A DNA stretch of 64,000 nucleotides. Origin: Oscheius sp. JU75 (taxonomy: Eukaryota; Nematoda; Chromadorea; Rhabditida; Rhabditidae). The notes beneath the pieces were generated by a model. The model was not told the DNA's origin. It made no database searches and saw nothing but the letters and a program-made list of their open reading frames with translations. The stretch spans positions 7,936,001 to 8,000,000 of the forward strand of contig JASJZC010000004.1 of the NCBI GenBank assembly GCA_037178855.1. Reading direction: 5' to 3'. This document shows positions 48,161-59,900 of the stretch, piece by piece (positions within the stretch are counted from its first letter, which is position 1; each line of letters opens with the position of its first letter). A program made the position numbers and the translations under genes.

Positions 48161-51091
48161 TCAGAACTCCATCGAGTCCTTAGGGCGATCGGCGACCTCG
48201 ATTGTGACGACCTCGTGTCCGTCTTCTGTCTGCTTGGACTCGAGCTCGCGACGGATTTCCGGCGTGACGAGATAGTGACCTTGGAACTGAAAAAGCCGAT
48301 AGAATCTTTTTAAATTGTCCCACGCATATGTCTGTCTGAAACCGACTGCCCGCGGCCGAGTGTGGACAGTAAGGGTTTGGATGCGAGACACCAGGGGGTT
48401 GCTTCCGCCCAAGGTCAAAATATTTGTATAGTACTATTTTGTAGAGAATTTTTGAGCTAATTAACATGATAAATTTTAGTGGATTCCGGTCTTCAAACAA
48501 AGCTACAGCCTTTCAAAGAACAAGTTTATGTAGTACCAAGAGGCGCCACTTTGAGCCAGAAGCTAAGAAAAAGGCATGGGAGAGGATCACAACATGAAAA
48601 GTTTACAGGCTTGCAAGAAACATAACCCCTAAGGAATGATAGCCAACCTTATAGGTTAAAAGCAGGGTCTGCTGGATCTCAGTTCCTGATCTAGCATCTT
48701 TCCCAGAGCCGGGAACCTATTAGAGAGATCGTACAGCAATAAGAGTCGTTTTCGCAACGATTTTGAGCACAGAATAAGCTTGGACGGTCTACTTTGAACA
48801 GAAAAAAGGAATGGGAAAGGTTCTCATTCCTTCTCAAGTGAGAAGTGAACAGGTTTATAAAATTTTAAAGTGGTGATATCCGATCTCATTCTCAGAAATA
48901 AACCAAAAAGACCAACCCTGACAAGCTCGTAAATCTTTGTCTTCTGCTCCGGGCTCAGATCGTTCTTGTAGCGCTGGCAGAAGGAGAGCAGGCACTGATG
49001 CCAAAGAACGGGCATCTCTCGTTCATCGTTCTTCTGACGGTAGAAATGGGCCACGAGGGCGTCGATGACCTTGTAGGGAAGAGCGTACTTCTTATCGATC
49101 AGGGTACGCAAGAAGACCGAATTTGAGCCAGTATACTCCATCTCGGCGATCTGGAAGATAGGATTATTCAAAGACGGGCAACCAACCTTGAGCATAGCGG
49201 CAGCCGAATGGAAGATCGGAATGGATACTTTGGCCAGGACGGAGCTAAAGACGGTGGCTTCTCGCAGAGTACAGGTTCCGGATTCGCACAGGGGCAGGAT
49301 GATTCCCTTGAAGAAAGCTGCCGGCTTGTACATGGCCTTACAGAGAGCCTGATAGAGATGGAAGTTGAGTTTCTTGAACTCGTCAATGTCGTCACGGAGA
49401 CGCGGGAGGAGCACGAGGTTGTAGAACCTGAATTTCGAGATATATTACAAATTTTCCGTGCGTCTCTGTCTATCTGCCCGTGGCCGTTTGCAGATACTAA
49501 GAATTGTGAGCTAGCTATATTTTGAATCCCCTGTCTTCTTATTCATTTTTAGCTACAGCTACAAAAATGGTGTCTTGCCAGAGACAGAAGGAATGCGGAG
49601 GCGCCATTTTGACGTTGGAGTGCCCACCAACTCTTATAACACAGAGCTGCGTATTAGTAAGTTACCGTTGACAATTTCGATACGTAGCCTCTATGTAATA
49701 CGAGTTGGCGCGCAGGTGTCACCCCAAAATGCGGTTGAAAATCTACCAGTTATATTTGCACAAATGACCTAGTGGCTAAGAGCTTTTGTCAGTAATCTGG
49801 AGGGGGATCGGATTCTCCCTCGGAAAACCGCTTTTTTGTTATTCAGGTCATTTTTCAACGAAAAACAAGCCTACCTTTGACACATTCTGGGATTGAGATT
49901 TGAGGCGAAGATGCGTGTAGCCTGATAGACGGCAGCTGCTGTCCAGTTGTCTGGGTCGGTGATACTGCATTTTGTCTTTTTTTGTCAAAAACACAACAAA
50001 CTAAATAATCTGTTCCCAGTTGACCATCTTCGGGATGATCTTGAAGGCTTTGGGGATCTTTCCGGAGCGGTATTTTGAGAGGACACGACCGACTTCCTGG
50101 TACATTTCGACAATTTCCGGATCCATGTCGCGCATGTTAAATTCCATCGAATCCACGGTGCTCATCGCACATTCCGCGTCCGTCTTCTTCTGCTCGATTT
50201 TTGCCTGAAATACGCATCTTTTTAGCGAAAACACAATGCAGTTTTTGTACCTGGATAAGATCGTAGAGAGTCCTCGTGGCTGGGGCATCGGATTTCTTCA
50301 CGATAAACTTAGACAACTCTTCCTCGTCCTTGGGGTCGAGTTCCTGAAAGTTGCCTTGGTAAACGGTGTATTTTTTTTTGAATTCGGCATACCGCATGGG
50401 TGGCACGGCACCTGTTCAAACGAGGTTAATTGCTGCCCACTTTTATTTCTACAGTATATCTTCAAGGCACCTTTTGCAATTTAACTGCCAAACATCGGAA
50501 AGACAGCATACTTTTGGAAACTCTGTTTGACCATCTTTCAGTCTGTCCACATGAATGTTCTGGACGCTAACCGACTGACCCAAGGTCGCGCCGAGGTACT
50601 TGAGCGTTTAGGGCCCCGAGGATTTTTTTTAAATAAGTAAGACAAAACCAACGAACAATGACACGATCCTCGTAATCATCGTTGTCCGAAATATCGTCCT
50701 CGTAGTCCGAATTGGCCTCTGAGACTCCCAGGCTCACGTGGCGCATTCTAAACACATTTTATGGTTTTTTTTCTTTCCGAAGTGGCACCTTTTTGTGGCC
50801 TCGTCCTGGACAGGGGTCTCCTCCTCTTCCCCTTCTTCCTCGCGGAGCTGTTTGCGAGCCTCTGACAGGATTTTGGCCGAGAGGTCGTTGGGCAGGTACT
50901 GAAAGACCTTGATAGAAACATACTAATGACATCAAAACCTCCTTCTTCGTGTCATCCCGTCTCCTCTTGGACTTTTCGCGTGCCAGGGCGCGTCCTACCA
51001 CGGCTCCCGAAGTCTCGATTTGCTGAGCCAGCGGCCCGGCCGGAGTGATCAAGTCTCCTTGTGCCTTCTGGAGCTTGTTCTTCTTTCCCAT
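48161..51091 (-). CDS. byn-1: Bystin, 40S ribosome assembly factor
   Basis: Bystin (yeast Enp1) is a nucleolar factor in 18S rRNA processing and 40S export. Ten exons: 50939-51091, 50789-50898, 50657-50747, 50512-50598, 50251-50343, 50002-50204, 49875-49964, 49187-49427, 48917-49150, 48161-48286 (475 aa; human 437). The amino end is basic ([11 protein letters not shown]), then an acidic run ([15 protein letters not shown]). The conserved core includes [72 protein letters not shown] and [18 protein letters not shown], then [17 protein letters not shown] and [10 protein letters not shown]. All introns are GT-AG. The exon at 50512-50598 is weakly conserved and its acceptor could differ slightly. 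Confidence 0.96.
48425..48525. repeat. Dispersed repeat shared with 37.8 kb
   Basis: ATTTTGTAGAGAATTTTTGAGCT and CAAAGCTACAGCC(T)TTCAAAG parallel the LRRFIP-like intron copy. It lies in the last byn-1 intron. Confidence 0.5.
49760..49825 (+). repeat. tRNA-like repeat, family B copy 2
   Basis: AATGACCTAGTGGCTAAGAGCT followed by CAGTAATCTGGAGG and a degenerate B box. It shares the TCTGGAG core with 24.1 and 58.6 kb and lies in a byn-1 intron. Confidence 0.5.
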
Positions 51092-52038
51092 AGTTTTAGC
51101 TGAAAGATTCGAGTGAAAAAGGGTTGGTTTCCAGATTAAATTGTAGAAAATTGAAGAGAAAATGAGGCACAACGAAAGTTTTGTGAAACTGATTGATTTC
51201 TAGGTAGCAATGGGGCGCGTTTACGTTCTTACAACTTGAGAGGCTGAGACAGGGCGATTTTCGAGGTCGAAAGTAGTCGAACAAGACGTTTTTTGCAAAG
51301 TTCTGTGATATTGAAATGTAGGATCGTTTCTACAAATCCTAAGAATAACCTCTCCGTAAATTGAAAACAGCAGCGATCCTTCAAAATTAGCCTAGGGAGC
51401 CTTCAGGAACCTCCAGAACTACTATATTTGAGTAACTTTGGTGCGGTAATTCGTAAGGGCTGGGCGAACAATTCGAATAAGCATAAAGATCGCGTAACCC
51501 TTGCCATCTGGTATTTTGCAGTATTCTTTTTTGAAACGAATACTTCCGACGAATAGTAGTCGACAACACCTTCCAGGACGCAATTTTTTCTGGCGTATTC
51601 GAGGTTGTTGCATCTGGGGAAAATGGCCCGATCAGTTTATTAGCTAAATACGAGGTGGCGCGAGTTACGCGATCCCTTACGCACTTTTGCGTACGAATTA
51701 TTCGCCCAGCCCTGTCGTAAGCGACGCCTTACAAAGCTAAAAAGAAGAAATTTACAGGCAAAACACGGTCGAATCGGGGTCCCTCTGCTACTTTTCCCTC
51801 TTGTGAACTGTATACACGTCTCCTCGCGCAAAAAATCGACTTTTACGACAAGTTCAATTCTAATAGCAAGACGGGTGAAAAGTCTTTCTGCAGGCATCGA
51901 AGAATCAAGAAAAAATGGTCAGAAACGTACAAGGAAGCTCATAACTTCACTGAGTAATAAAAGAAAAGAGAAAACGAATTGTTTGTAGGAGTTACAAAAA
52001 ATAACAAACAAGATCTAATGCGAACGGGATAACAGCGG
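51092..52038. other. mrpl-3 / byn-1 spacer
   Basis: 0.95 kb between co-directional minus-strand genes. It holds an inverted-repeat element (51447-51721) and presumably the byn-1 promoter. No gene is seen. Confidence 0.45.
51447..51721. repeat. MITE-like inverted-repeat element
   Basis: GGGCTGGGCGAACAATTCG near the left end and CGAATTATTCGCCCAGCCC near the right end are almost perfect terminal inverted repeats. A second inner pair (GATCGCGTAACCC / GAGTTACGCGATCCC) extends them. Size is about 275 nt with no coding, typical of a non-autonomous DNA transposon. Confidence 0.7.
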
Positions 52039-54397
52039 CTACTTTTTGACTTTGGCGATTTTGGCCTTCGTCTTATCACGACCTGCGGACTTCTTCGAGT
52101 CGGCGTCACTGAAGACGATTGTAGGCGAGGTGAATCTGCAAATTTAGGTTCAAAATTACATTAAGGCGAGCTCAGCATCCTTGTTTGTCTACTCACGAAT
52201 CATCGGAAAATACCATCATAAGATTGTTCTCATCATTATCTTGGACCAAATTCATCGGTTTTCATTCCCCGCGCAGGTTTGAGCGCGCAATTCAAAAGGG
52301 TTAGGCCTAAGAATTGCTTTAAAATGTTGGAAATACCTGAATAGATGGGAAGCAAACTCTTCATTGCTTCGGAGATCTTGCGGCAGCTCGCTCTCCTCCT
52401 CGGGAATTGTGGCCAAGGAGGGGGTCCAAGTTGGCAATGGGGCTGTCTGCAAAAGAACGAGCAATTACGATAGAAAAATCTCGCCCACCTTGATTTTCTT
52501 CTCCTTTTGAAGGCAGTCTTTGAGCTGAATAATGTCGCCGACCTCGCCCGGCACACTGCCTTTGACGTAAATCACTTGCTTGTCGAGGTTCATTCGAACA
52601 ATCTTAACTTTTTGTTTAGTTAAAAAGTATGGCAAGATACCTGGAGACCACTGACTGTGGTCCACTCGTAACCCATATGTCCGGGCATTCTCTTTCCGGG
52701 CCAGATGCGGGCATCGCCGACGCTTCCGACGGAGCCGATTCGACGATGCGACTTGGTTGTTCTGGAAACCAGATGGATGTATTATCCCAACAAGTATGGC
52801 GTACGGGACAAATGGGCACCCGGGAAAGACTGGAAGCTATGCCTTCCCCCAGACCAACATTTATGTGTTAGACCGCCGAGCGGATTTGAACCCGGACCGC
52901 TCGAGCCAAAACGCATAATAGCTCATTTCCAACGGCAGTGAGCCCCGTCACGAATCTGGCCCAAAAACCTATATTTCGCTATTTTAGCCATTTTAGAGGC
53001 GTTTTTTTCTCTATTATGATCGAATCCTAGAAACTGATAAATGCGCTGGAAATTTGTCTAAAGAGCTTGGCTGAGTACAATTATCATCTTTCAACCTTTT
53101 TCAACGTGTTCCTCCCACTTTTTTCGTTAAATTTGCTGTCAAGTAGATTTTTTTTCCGATCCTGAGTTCAATGGAAAAAAACAACGAAAAAGTGACCGCA
53201 AATAGACTAAAATAGCGAATATTCGAACAGCTCGCGCCGAATTTTGAAAATGCATGAGGGGAGCCCTTTGATGGGAAGAGCCACAGTCGTTTAGGCTGCC
53301 TGTTGTAAATGGACTATAACACTGCCCCAATCCGGTGCGGTGACGTAGGGATACACAGAGACGACAGCTCTTTAAAAGAATAGATAAACCAAAGACTACC
53401 TTCTGGACGGCTGTCCGCGCATTCCCCATCTGTGCATGCCTCCCTGGAAGCCCCAGTCGATCGACTTTCCGGATACTGTGATGTACTGTCCGACGGTGAA
53501 GTGTCGGGCATCTAAAGAAGTTCCAGACCGCGGGAGGGCGTCTTCTGTCACCTAAACTTGAACACTTAGTCCATGATTAGTGGAAGATAGCTAACCAAAA
53601 ACGAGCCCAGGTGCTTTTTGATGGGGATATTGGCCCGAATGAATTGGTTCCTGTAGACGGGCGTATAGCGATAGGGCTCATCGTTCACGGCTCCCACGGT
53701 GACCTTGTGCATGGGTCCATCTCTATTGAAAGCCTTCCTCTTGCCCACAATGCTCTTCCGGTACCATTCCTCCGGCGTCGTGACACTGACAATGTGATTC
53801 TGGAAGTCCGAGTTACCGCAAAAAAAGAAAAGGATACCGAACCTCTGAGACTTCGAGAAGTGTGCAGAGTACTCGCTCCCCGGTGACTGTCCACTGCGGG
53901 AGCATGCCAATTTTTCGTGCCAGGAGACCGACTCTTCGTGTATTCGCCTCCAAATCGGCCAACTTAGCTTCGGGAAGAGTCGTGGCCGTGGCTTCGAGTT
54001 GCGCGGCCACATTCTGTCGTTCCAACTTGAGCACCTCGTCCAAAAGGCTTCTGAAAATGATTTATGGGGTTTCTAGCAAAAATTTGTGTAATTTAAAGGC
54101 AGTTTTCACGATAAGTTTGACGTAAAAAGATCGTTTAGTCACATTCAGAGTCAGAAAGTGCCAAGAAAGCATGTCTACCTATTGTCTTCGCTGAACATTT
54201 GATGATTCTTGGCATATTTCGGCGGGTTCCATGGAGCCGGAGTCAAAGTACGTCGTCTACCTGCAAATAGTTGACGTTAAAATTAATTAGAAGCCTGTAC
54301 CCCTAGATTGTAGCAGTGTGGAAGGAGCGGCGAAGAGAAGAAGTTGTGTAGACTCGGCTCCAGGAGCCAGAAAGGTGGAGACGGCTATTCGTAGCAT
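52039..54397 (-). CDS. mrpl-3: Mitochondrial ribosomal protein uL3m
   Basis: Large-subunit protein of the mitochondrial ribosome. Exons: 54301-54397, 54179-54260, 53843-54050, 53596-53799, 53400-53551, 52641-52761, 52489-52602, 52337-52446, about 52197-52239, 52039-52135 (roughly 410 aa; human 348). A presequence precedes [19 protein letters not shown]. The L3 domain has [27 protein letters not shown], the central loop [17 protein letters not shown] and [12 protein letters not shown], then [20 protein letters not shown] and [14 protein letters not shown]. The carboxyl tail ([16 protein letters not shown], Lys-rich end) is out of frame by one base at the 52337/52239 junction if GT-AG is used, so the tail model is provisional. 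Confidence 0.92.
52866..52933 (-). repeat. tRNA-like repeat, family C, inverted copy
   Basis: The minus strand reads GGCTCGAGCGGTCCGGG then TTCAAATCCGCTCGG, matching the 41.7-kb copy. It lies in an mrpl-3 intron. Confidence 0.5.
52960..53325. repeat. Dispersed repeat, copy in mrpl-3 intron
   Basis: Same block order as 28715-29060 (TTTTAGCCATTTTAGAGGCG, CTGTCAAGTAGATTTT, CTCGCGCCGAATTTT). It also holds AAAAAGTGACC and CTAAAATAG text shared with 22.8 kb. Confidence 0.55.
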
Positions 54398-54766
54398 CCT
54401 AGAAGAGTTCGCATGAATAAAAGTATGTAAAAAGTAGAGAGAATGGACGATGAAGAGGAAAAATGTGGAATGGGGCGCGTTTATAGCTAGGCACGAGTGT
54501 CTTTAACATTAAAGTTATTGCTAGGCCACCCACATTTACTCTGATACTTTTTCCTTTAACTTTAACAGTAAAATGAGCAAAAATAAGTTGAGGAAAAACA
54601 GAAATAAGAGAAATTATAGAAGTACAGGAATCAAAAATCTTGAGGATTTGAAATCTCGCCTGGTCCCCGCCAAAACAATCTGATGACAAAAAGCGCGATA
54701 AGTACAATTCTAGAACAAATTTTTATTTTGTCCCGTTTTCTTTCAATATTTGACCCGTCTTCATGT
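54398..54766. other. ELMOD / mrpl-3 spacer
   Basis: 369 nt between co-directional genes, AT-rich. No gene or clear element is seen. Confidence 0.45.
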
Positions 54767-56147
54767 CTACACAACTGTCTTCATCAGTCGACGAGGATCT
54801 GATCTCAGCAGCGCGTTGATTTCTGAACACGACTGGTTAGAATGGTCCGAGGAAGATAGAATACCATTCAAAACAGTTTGAGTATCGGTGATGGAGCAGT
54901 TTCTTTCCTTCCAGATGGACACAAATCGGCTCATGGCACAGAGGAAGATCTTGTTGACCACAGAGAGGTAACTGCCATTGACGTTGGCCAGACTAAAACT
55001 GTCTCTATCTCTGCCTCTGTCTCTGTCTATCACCTATTCAATTCTTCACTAAGCATCCGGTCCAGCAACAATGCCGAAATATTCAGACCGACTACTGCCA
55101 GAGGAAAGTCCTGAAAGACAGAATTCCCCGTTCAATAAAGGAATTCATACATGGGGTTCAGCCCTCGATAGCCTGACCATCTCCTTCAATCTGTCCTCAT
55201 GGACATTCTGGACGAAACAGTAGAGCTGCAGCAACCCAAAGACTCCAACCCCGCGAAAATCTGTCATGGGATTCGTGCCCTGGAAGCCGACAATCTGCCA
55301 ATGACTGCCGATTGTCGGACATTCGTCGGCCAGGCTACTGTCATCGAGGGCATGACTGGCTGTCAGTTTGTAGAAGGAGAGGAGCATTGGCCAATGAACG
55401 GGAGTTGCACTGGAGTAGGGCTTTTTGGTCATGGCAATTAGTAGAATCCTCTCGTCGGCGAGCTGCTCGGAGTTGAGTTTTTCTGTTGGACGGCAGATGC
55501 AGCGGCGCATGAAGCTGTTCATGGAGGACACTTGGAGTGGGAGGGAGGACTTGACCAGGGATTTCTCATGATCGTAGTCGGCGGAGAGTAGTCGGGCTAC
55601 CAGAGGGTCTTCCGGGACTTTGGGTTCGGTCCAGGAGGTGGGTTCTGAACATAATAGGTCGAGAGACAGAGAGACACAGGCAAAGACACGGTGAAATAGC
55701 GACAGAGAGAGTCAACCTTTTCCAGTTTTTTCCCTTATATTTTGTGAAAATTTTAGCTCTACACCGGCCCAATAAACAGCATTCTGAGAGAATCACATAT
55801 CATTCTGAGAAGGGGCTTTGCCCTGGAAACTATCCCATCATCTTTTTCATTGAAAGAGCTTCAAAATGAGACCGAATCTTCCACTTTTAGAATGTGGCAG
55901 TAGGGGGAGAGAGGCAATGGTAGAGAGACAGAGACTGACCGGAAATCACAGTAGGTTGAAAAGAGATCACATCCCCACCATCCAGACTCTCTCTGGACAT
56001 GTTAATCCTTACAGGTGTACCCTCCCGAAATCGTAGTTCAATCTAAAACCCGTTACGGTACCCCATGATATAAAAACTGACCTCGCTCCATTCCTCGAGA
56101 ACCTTCTCCCGCTCTTCTCGCCATTTGCGCTCCTTGTCCAGATCCAT
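54767..56147 (-). CDS. ELMO-domain protein (ELMOD type, ARL2 GAP-like)
   Basis: ELMOD proteins are GAPs for ARL/ARF GTPases. Five exons: 56082-56147, 55940-56042, 55151-55644, 55034-55110, 54767-54998 (323 aa). The ELMO domain runs from about residue 110: ATPVHWPMLLSFYKLTAS, CPTIGSHWQIVGFQG, TNPMTDFRGVGVFGLLQLY (with the GAP arginine in DFRG), then DFPLAVVGLNISALLLDRM and YLSVVNKIFLCAMSRFVSIW. The size and the long amino extension recall ELMOD3, but I am not certain of the subtype. The 35-nt last intron is composed of GACAGA repeats. Confidence 0.9.
55798..55880. repeat. Dispersed repeat shared with 9.4 kb
   Basis: GCCCTGGAAACTATC...CATCTTTTTCATTGAAAGAGCTTC matches 9405-9470. It lies in an ELMOD intron. 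Confidence 0.55.
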
Positions 56148-56952
56148 ATAATTGAGAGAAGCGACCGAAAATTAGCAGAGTATGTGTCCTGGAAACTGAG
56201 AAGAGACGCCGTCTCCGGGGCAACGCTGCAGTACACGGGGAGGAAAACGGGGGGGGGGGGGGGTAGGGGAAAAGGATGGCTATGATTTGATTTGTGAAGG
56301 GTGGGAGAAAGAGAGCGGAAAGGCATATATTGTTGACCGCCATTGATTGCACAAACTCGAAAAAAAAACATGATCCATGGGAGTGTTCCAATTAGACTGT
56401 CTCTCTGTTCCTCTGTCTCTCTGCCTTTCTCTGTCTTACCTTCTTCCGACTCAAGTTTCAGACAAAAAGTCTGAACACAGGGGTCACCTGGCCCTCCCGG
56501 ATCCATAGCACAGCTGTTGAGTGTGACCCGAAGACGACATTACTGCGTTCCTTCCTAGCTCCCGGTTGATTCAAGTCAAAAAGTCTTGGCACTATTCTTT
56601 TGACTCTTTCTAGATTCTGGAGGTAGCAGTGCCATTTCTAAACAGTACCGTAACCCTTCGAACAATTCTACTATCCTTTTGTGTTGAAAGGCAATATTTC
56701 GATAGAACTTTTCATTTCTCTGGACACAGACTTGTCTGGAAGATATTCCAAGAGAGGAGCCTGTACGATTGATCTCTGTTGTCCTGCCAACTCCCACAAA
56801 GATTCATTCTCTTCCAAATGACGAGACAGTTGTAACATTGTTGTCTCTATTGGACACCGGCTGGTGAAAAGGGAGCCCACCACAGCTGTACTACAATCTT
56901 TACCCCTTTTACAATCTTTACCCCTGCTAATCCTGTGATCTTTTCAGCTGGG
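56148..56952. other. Divergent ELMOD / RhoGEF upstream region
   Basis: 0.8 kb between divergent starts, with a poly-G tract at 56249-56263 and CT repeats near 56400. A minus-strand frame at 56671-56883 (CPIETTMLQLSRHLEENESLW) looks somewhat codable but connects to nothing. A TTTTCAG acceptor sits five bases before the RhoGEF ATG. Confidence 0.45.
56249..56263 (+). repeat. Poly-G tract (15 G)
   Basis: Fifteen consecutive G on the plus strand, unusual in this AT-leaning sequence and a likely site of length error. Confidence 0.9.
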
Positions 56953-59900
56953 ATGTCAACGCGGCATTCACTCAATCCAGACGATGCGGACGATTCGGAT
57001 TCGTCCAGCTCGTCTTGCTCACCGGCTCCGATTAGAATTCCGCGGAGGTCGGCCACGGTTTCTCCGAGTACAAGGAATTCTTTCAAGGGTAGGCCGGCAA
57101 GGTGAGTCTCTATCTCTCTATCTCTGTCACTTTCTTTTTCCAGAAGAAGATCCGATTTCAATCTCCACCTCGAGCAACAGCATGAGCGGAAACAGAGAAG
57201 TATCAGAGCCAGTAGAGAACGTAGTGAGGGTCGAAAACGATTGCGGAAGACCAACAGTGAGCCAAATGTCGAGTCTCAAGGAGTGGTAGCTATTATTTTC
57301 TCAACTAATCCTTCATATCTTCAGCTGGACCTCAACGCGTTGCGTCAGCTCCTCGCCCAATTGCCAAACTTGGCCGCAGCTGCTGTGGATACCCAGCTTG
57401 AGGCTGAAACTGATTCAGGAGGAGAGGACATGATGAATACGGAAAGTGAGGAGCTGAGGGATGCAGCCAAGTCCATACAGTGCCTTCAAAGGGTCTTGAA
57501 GCTGCCCAATCAGAATTCTTCGGATCGCGGAGGTTCTGCTTCTCTGCATCCCTATCATTGCCACCATTTTCAGTATTCTCCGACGCAGACGATGCCTCCC
57601 TAACTTCTGGCCAAGACAGTGGTCGAGTCTCAGGCATCTCTACCCGATTCGGCCATCCTCGCGGGGTCATGCAGTTCCTTCCCTCCATCAGACAGGAGCA
57701 TTTTCTGGCTCCATCCGACAGTTCTTATCGCAGTCGAAGAAGTTCCCTCTCAAGGAAAACTTCGGTCCCTGAGGGCTATCTTTCCTTCCCGGAGACTGTA
57801 GAGGAAAAGAGTCCTCGGCTAAGACGACGGGGAGTTGTGGATGAGCTCTACGCTTCCAATACGGTTCTGGACCGGAAAGGGTCCGAGAGTATTGCCGGAG
57901 TCAGTCGCTTCTCCAAGCTGCTGAAGAGTTTCCGCTCGAGACCAACTTCTCCAGACCAGGGACCAACTATCTCTTGGTCTCCCTACACACTGTGTGCAGA
58001 GGCAGACGGAGTGGAGAGAGCCATGGACAGTTCTCTTCTGGAAGCGGACATAATGCTCTGGAAGAAGAGATCGAGAGCTTCGCTCAGGAAACATGACAGT
58101 GCCAGAAATCTTGCAGCAAAGGAACTGTACGATACGGAAAAGTCCTTCGTGGAGGGACTGGAATTCCTGGTCACAAAGTACATGAGACCATTGAGGGCTC
58201 CTCTGGAATGCACTTTAATCGAAGCTGGTCTGGTGGACAAGATATTCTACCGGATTCCGGAGATATTGGCTCATCATCAGGTAGAGCAAACAGAGAGACA
58301 TTCGCTTAATCTTATTGTTGGTTTCTATTATTTACGGGTGTGTCTAGCTCAAATTACTCATTTTTTTTTTAGTAAGAATGGAGGTCAGTTTCATGATCAG
58401 CGCTCTCGAAAATCCTCAGAAAATGAAAAACAAAAAGATTTGTTTGAGCTGGGATCGAACCAACAACTCTCTGTGACGTTTGAACTCCAAGCGTATGCGT
58501 TAGCCACTAGCCCACGGCAAACCGCGGGCCCGTACCGCGTCGGAAAAATCCGCGCATGCATAATTGAACGGTTAAGACTCTCGTGTAGTAATCTGGAGAC
58601 CTGGGTTCGATCCCGGCTGGTGGAAATTTTTTTGCATTTTACGTTTCCTTATGTTTTCGATGGCGCTAAACTCGTCATGGAGTTATCTTCCACGAAAAGT
58701 ATAAATTGTTTCTCGTTTTTTTTAATCTACTTTCCTAGCACTCATTATCCGTTTGCTAACGAGCGGGACAGCTAATAGCCTACCTAAGAGGGGGAAGGAA
58801 GGGCAATTGATCCGGCAATAAACAGACCAGATGGTCTTTTCTAACACAGACACCCTCCCCCAGTCACATAGACACACTGGCACCTGGCACAGTCCACTCG
58901 CACTATCCTTCTGTTCCTCTCACAAGCCACTCGCACTTACTAACCCAAATTAATCTCACAATCTCACTCGCACCCATTCCATCTCAATTTCAGGTCCTTT
59001 TTGCCGCTCTGAGTGCCCGGATTGAGGCATGGCATAAGGATTCGGCCGTGGGCGATATCCTCTTGGGACATTTTTCCAAACCATCAGTGTTGGAAAACTA
59101 CCAGGCCTTTGTGGACAATTTCAAGTACGCGAAGCAGGCGATAGCCCAGGCTAGAAGCAAGCCCTCGTTTGAAAAGTACTATACGGTAGGCGTCTCTGTC
59201 TCTATGTTCCTTTCCGATGTTCAGAAACCGAGATTATTTATTGTTTCCAGAGATGCTGTCGCGATCACCGGAATAAGCTCGACCTCGACTCTCTTCTGAT
59301 CTCCCCAATCCAGAGGATTCCCCGTTACGAGCTGATGGTCAAGCAGCTCCTAAAGCACACTCCGGCCGAACACTATGACCACGAATGTCTCTTGAGAGCC
59401 CAGAGACACATCCACAGTCTAGCTCTGGGTATCAACCAGCACAAGGAGGCTACAGAGCAACAAGAACAGAGACTACGAGAGATCGAAGCTATTGTGGATG
59501 GATTGGATGACGTGGGACAAGATTTTCTCCCTAGGAACGGTTCTTTCAGTTGGTTTCCACGGGAAGAAATCTCCTTCGATACGACATGGTCGCGATGAAG
59601 GGACGAGAGGGCAAGAAGCAGCGTTGTGTCTTCATGCTGAGTGACCAGCTGATTCTGACGAGCGTGAAGAGAAAAGTTCCGGCGAGGAATGGGAGAATGA
59701 TGTGAGTTTTGGTAAAAGAATCACTGTCACTGTCATTGTCATTATCACTCTCTCAAAACTCTGCTGTACTTTCAGTACCCAATCTCCCGACTTCCTAGAC
59801 ACCAATCGGTTCAAGCTACTTATAAAGATCTCTTTGGACGACGTAGAAATAGGCAAAGGTAGCCAATTTCCAAACGATCTCAAAAATATCCATTCAGACA

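Noticed and set aside
59859-59897. A 39-nt intron in the RhoGEF PH region
   Set aside because: The stretch is in frame without stops and encodes SQFPNDLKNI, which aligns with ARHGEF17, so it is exon.
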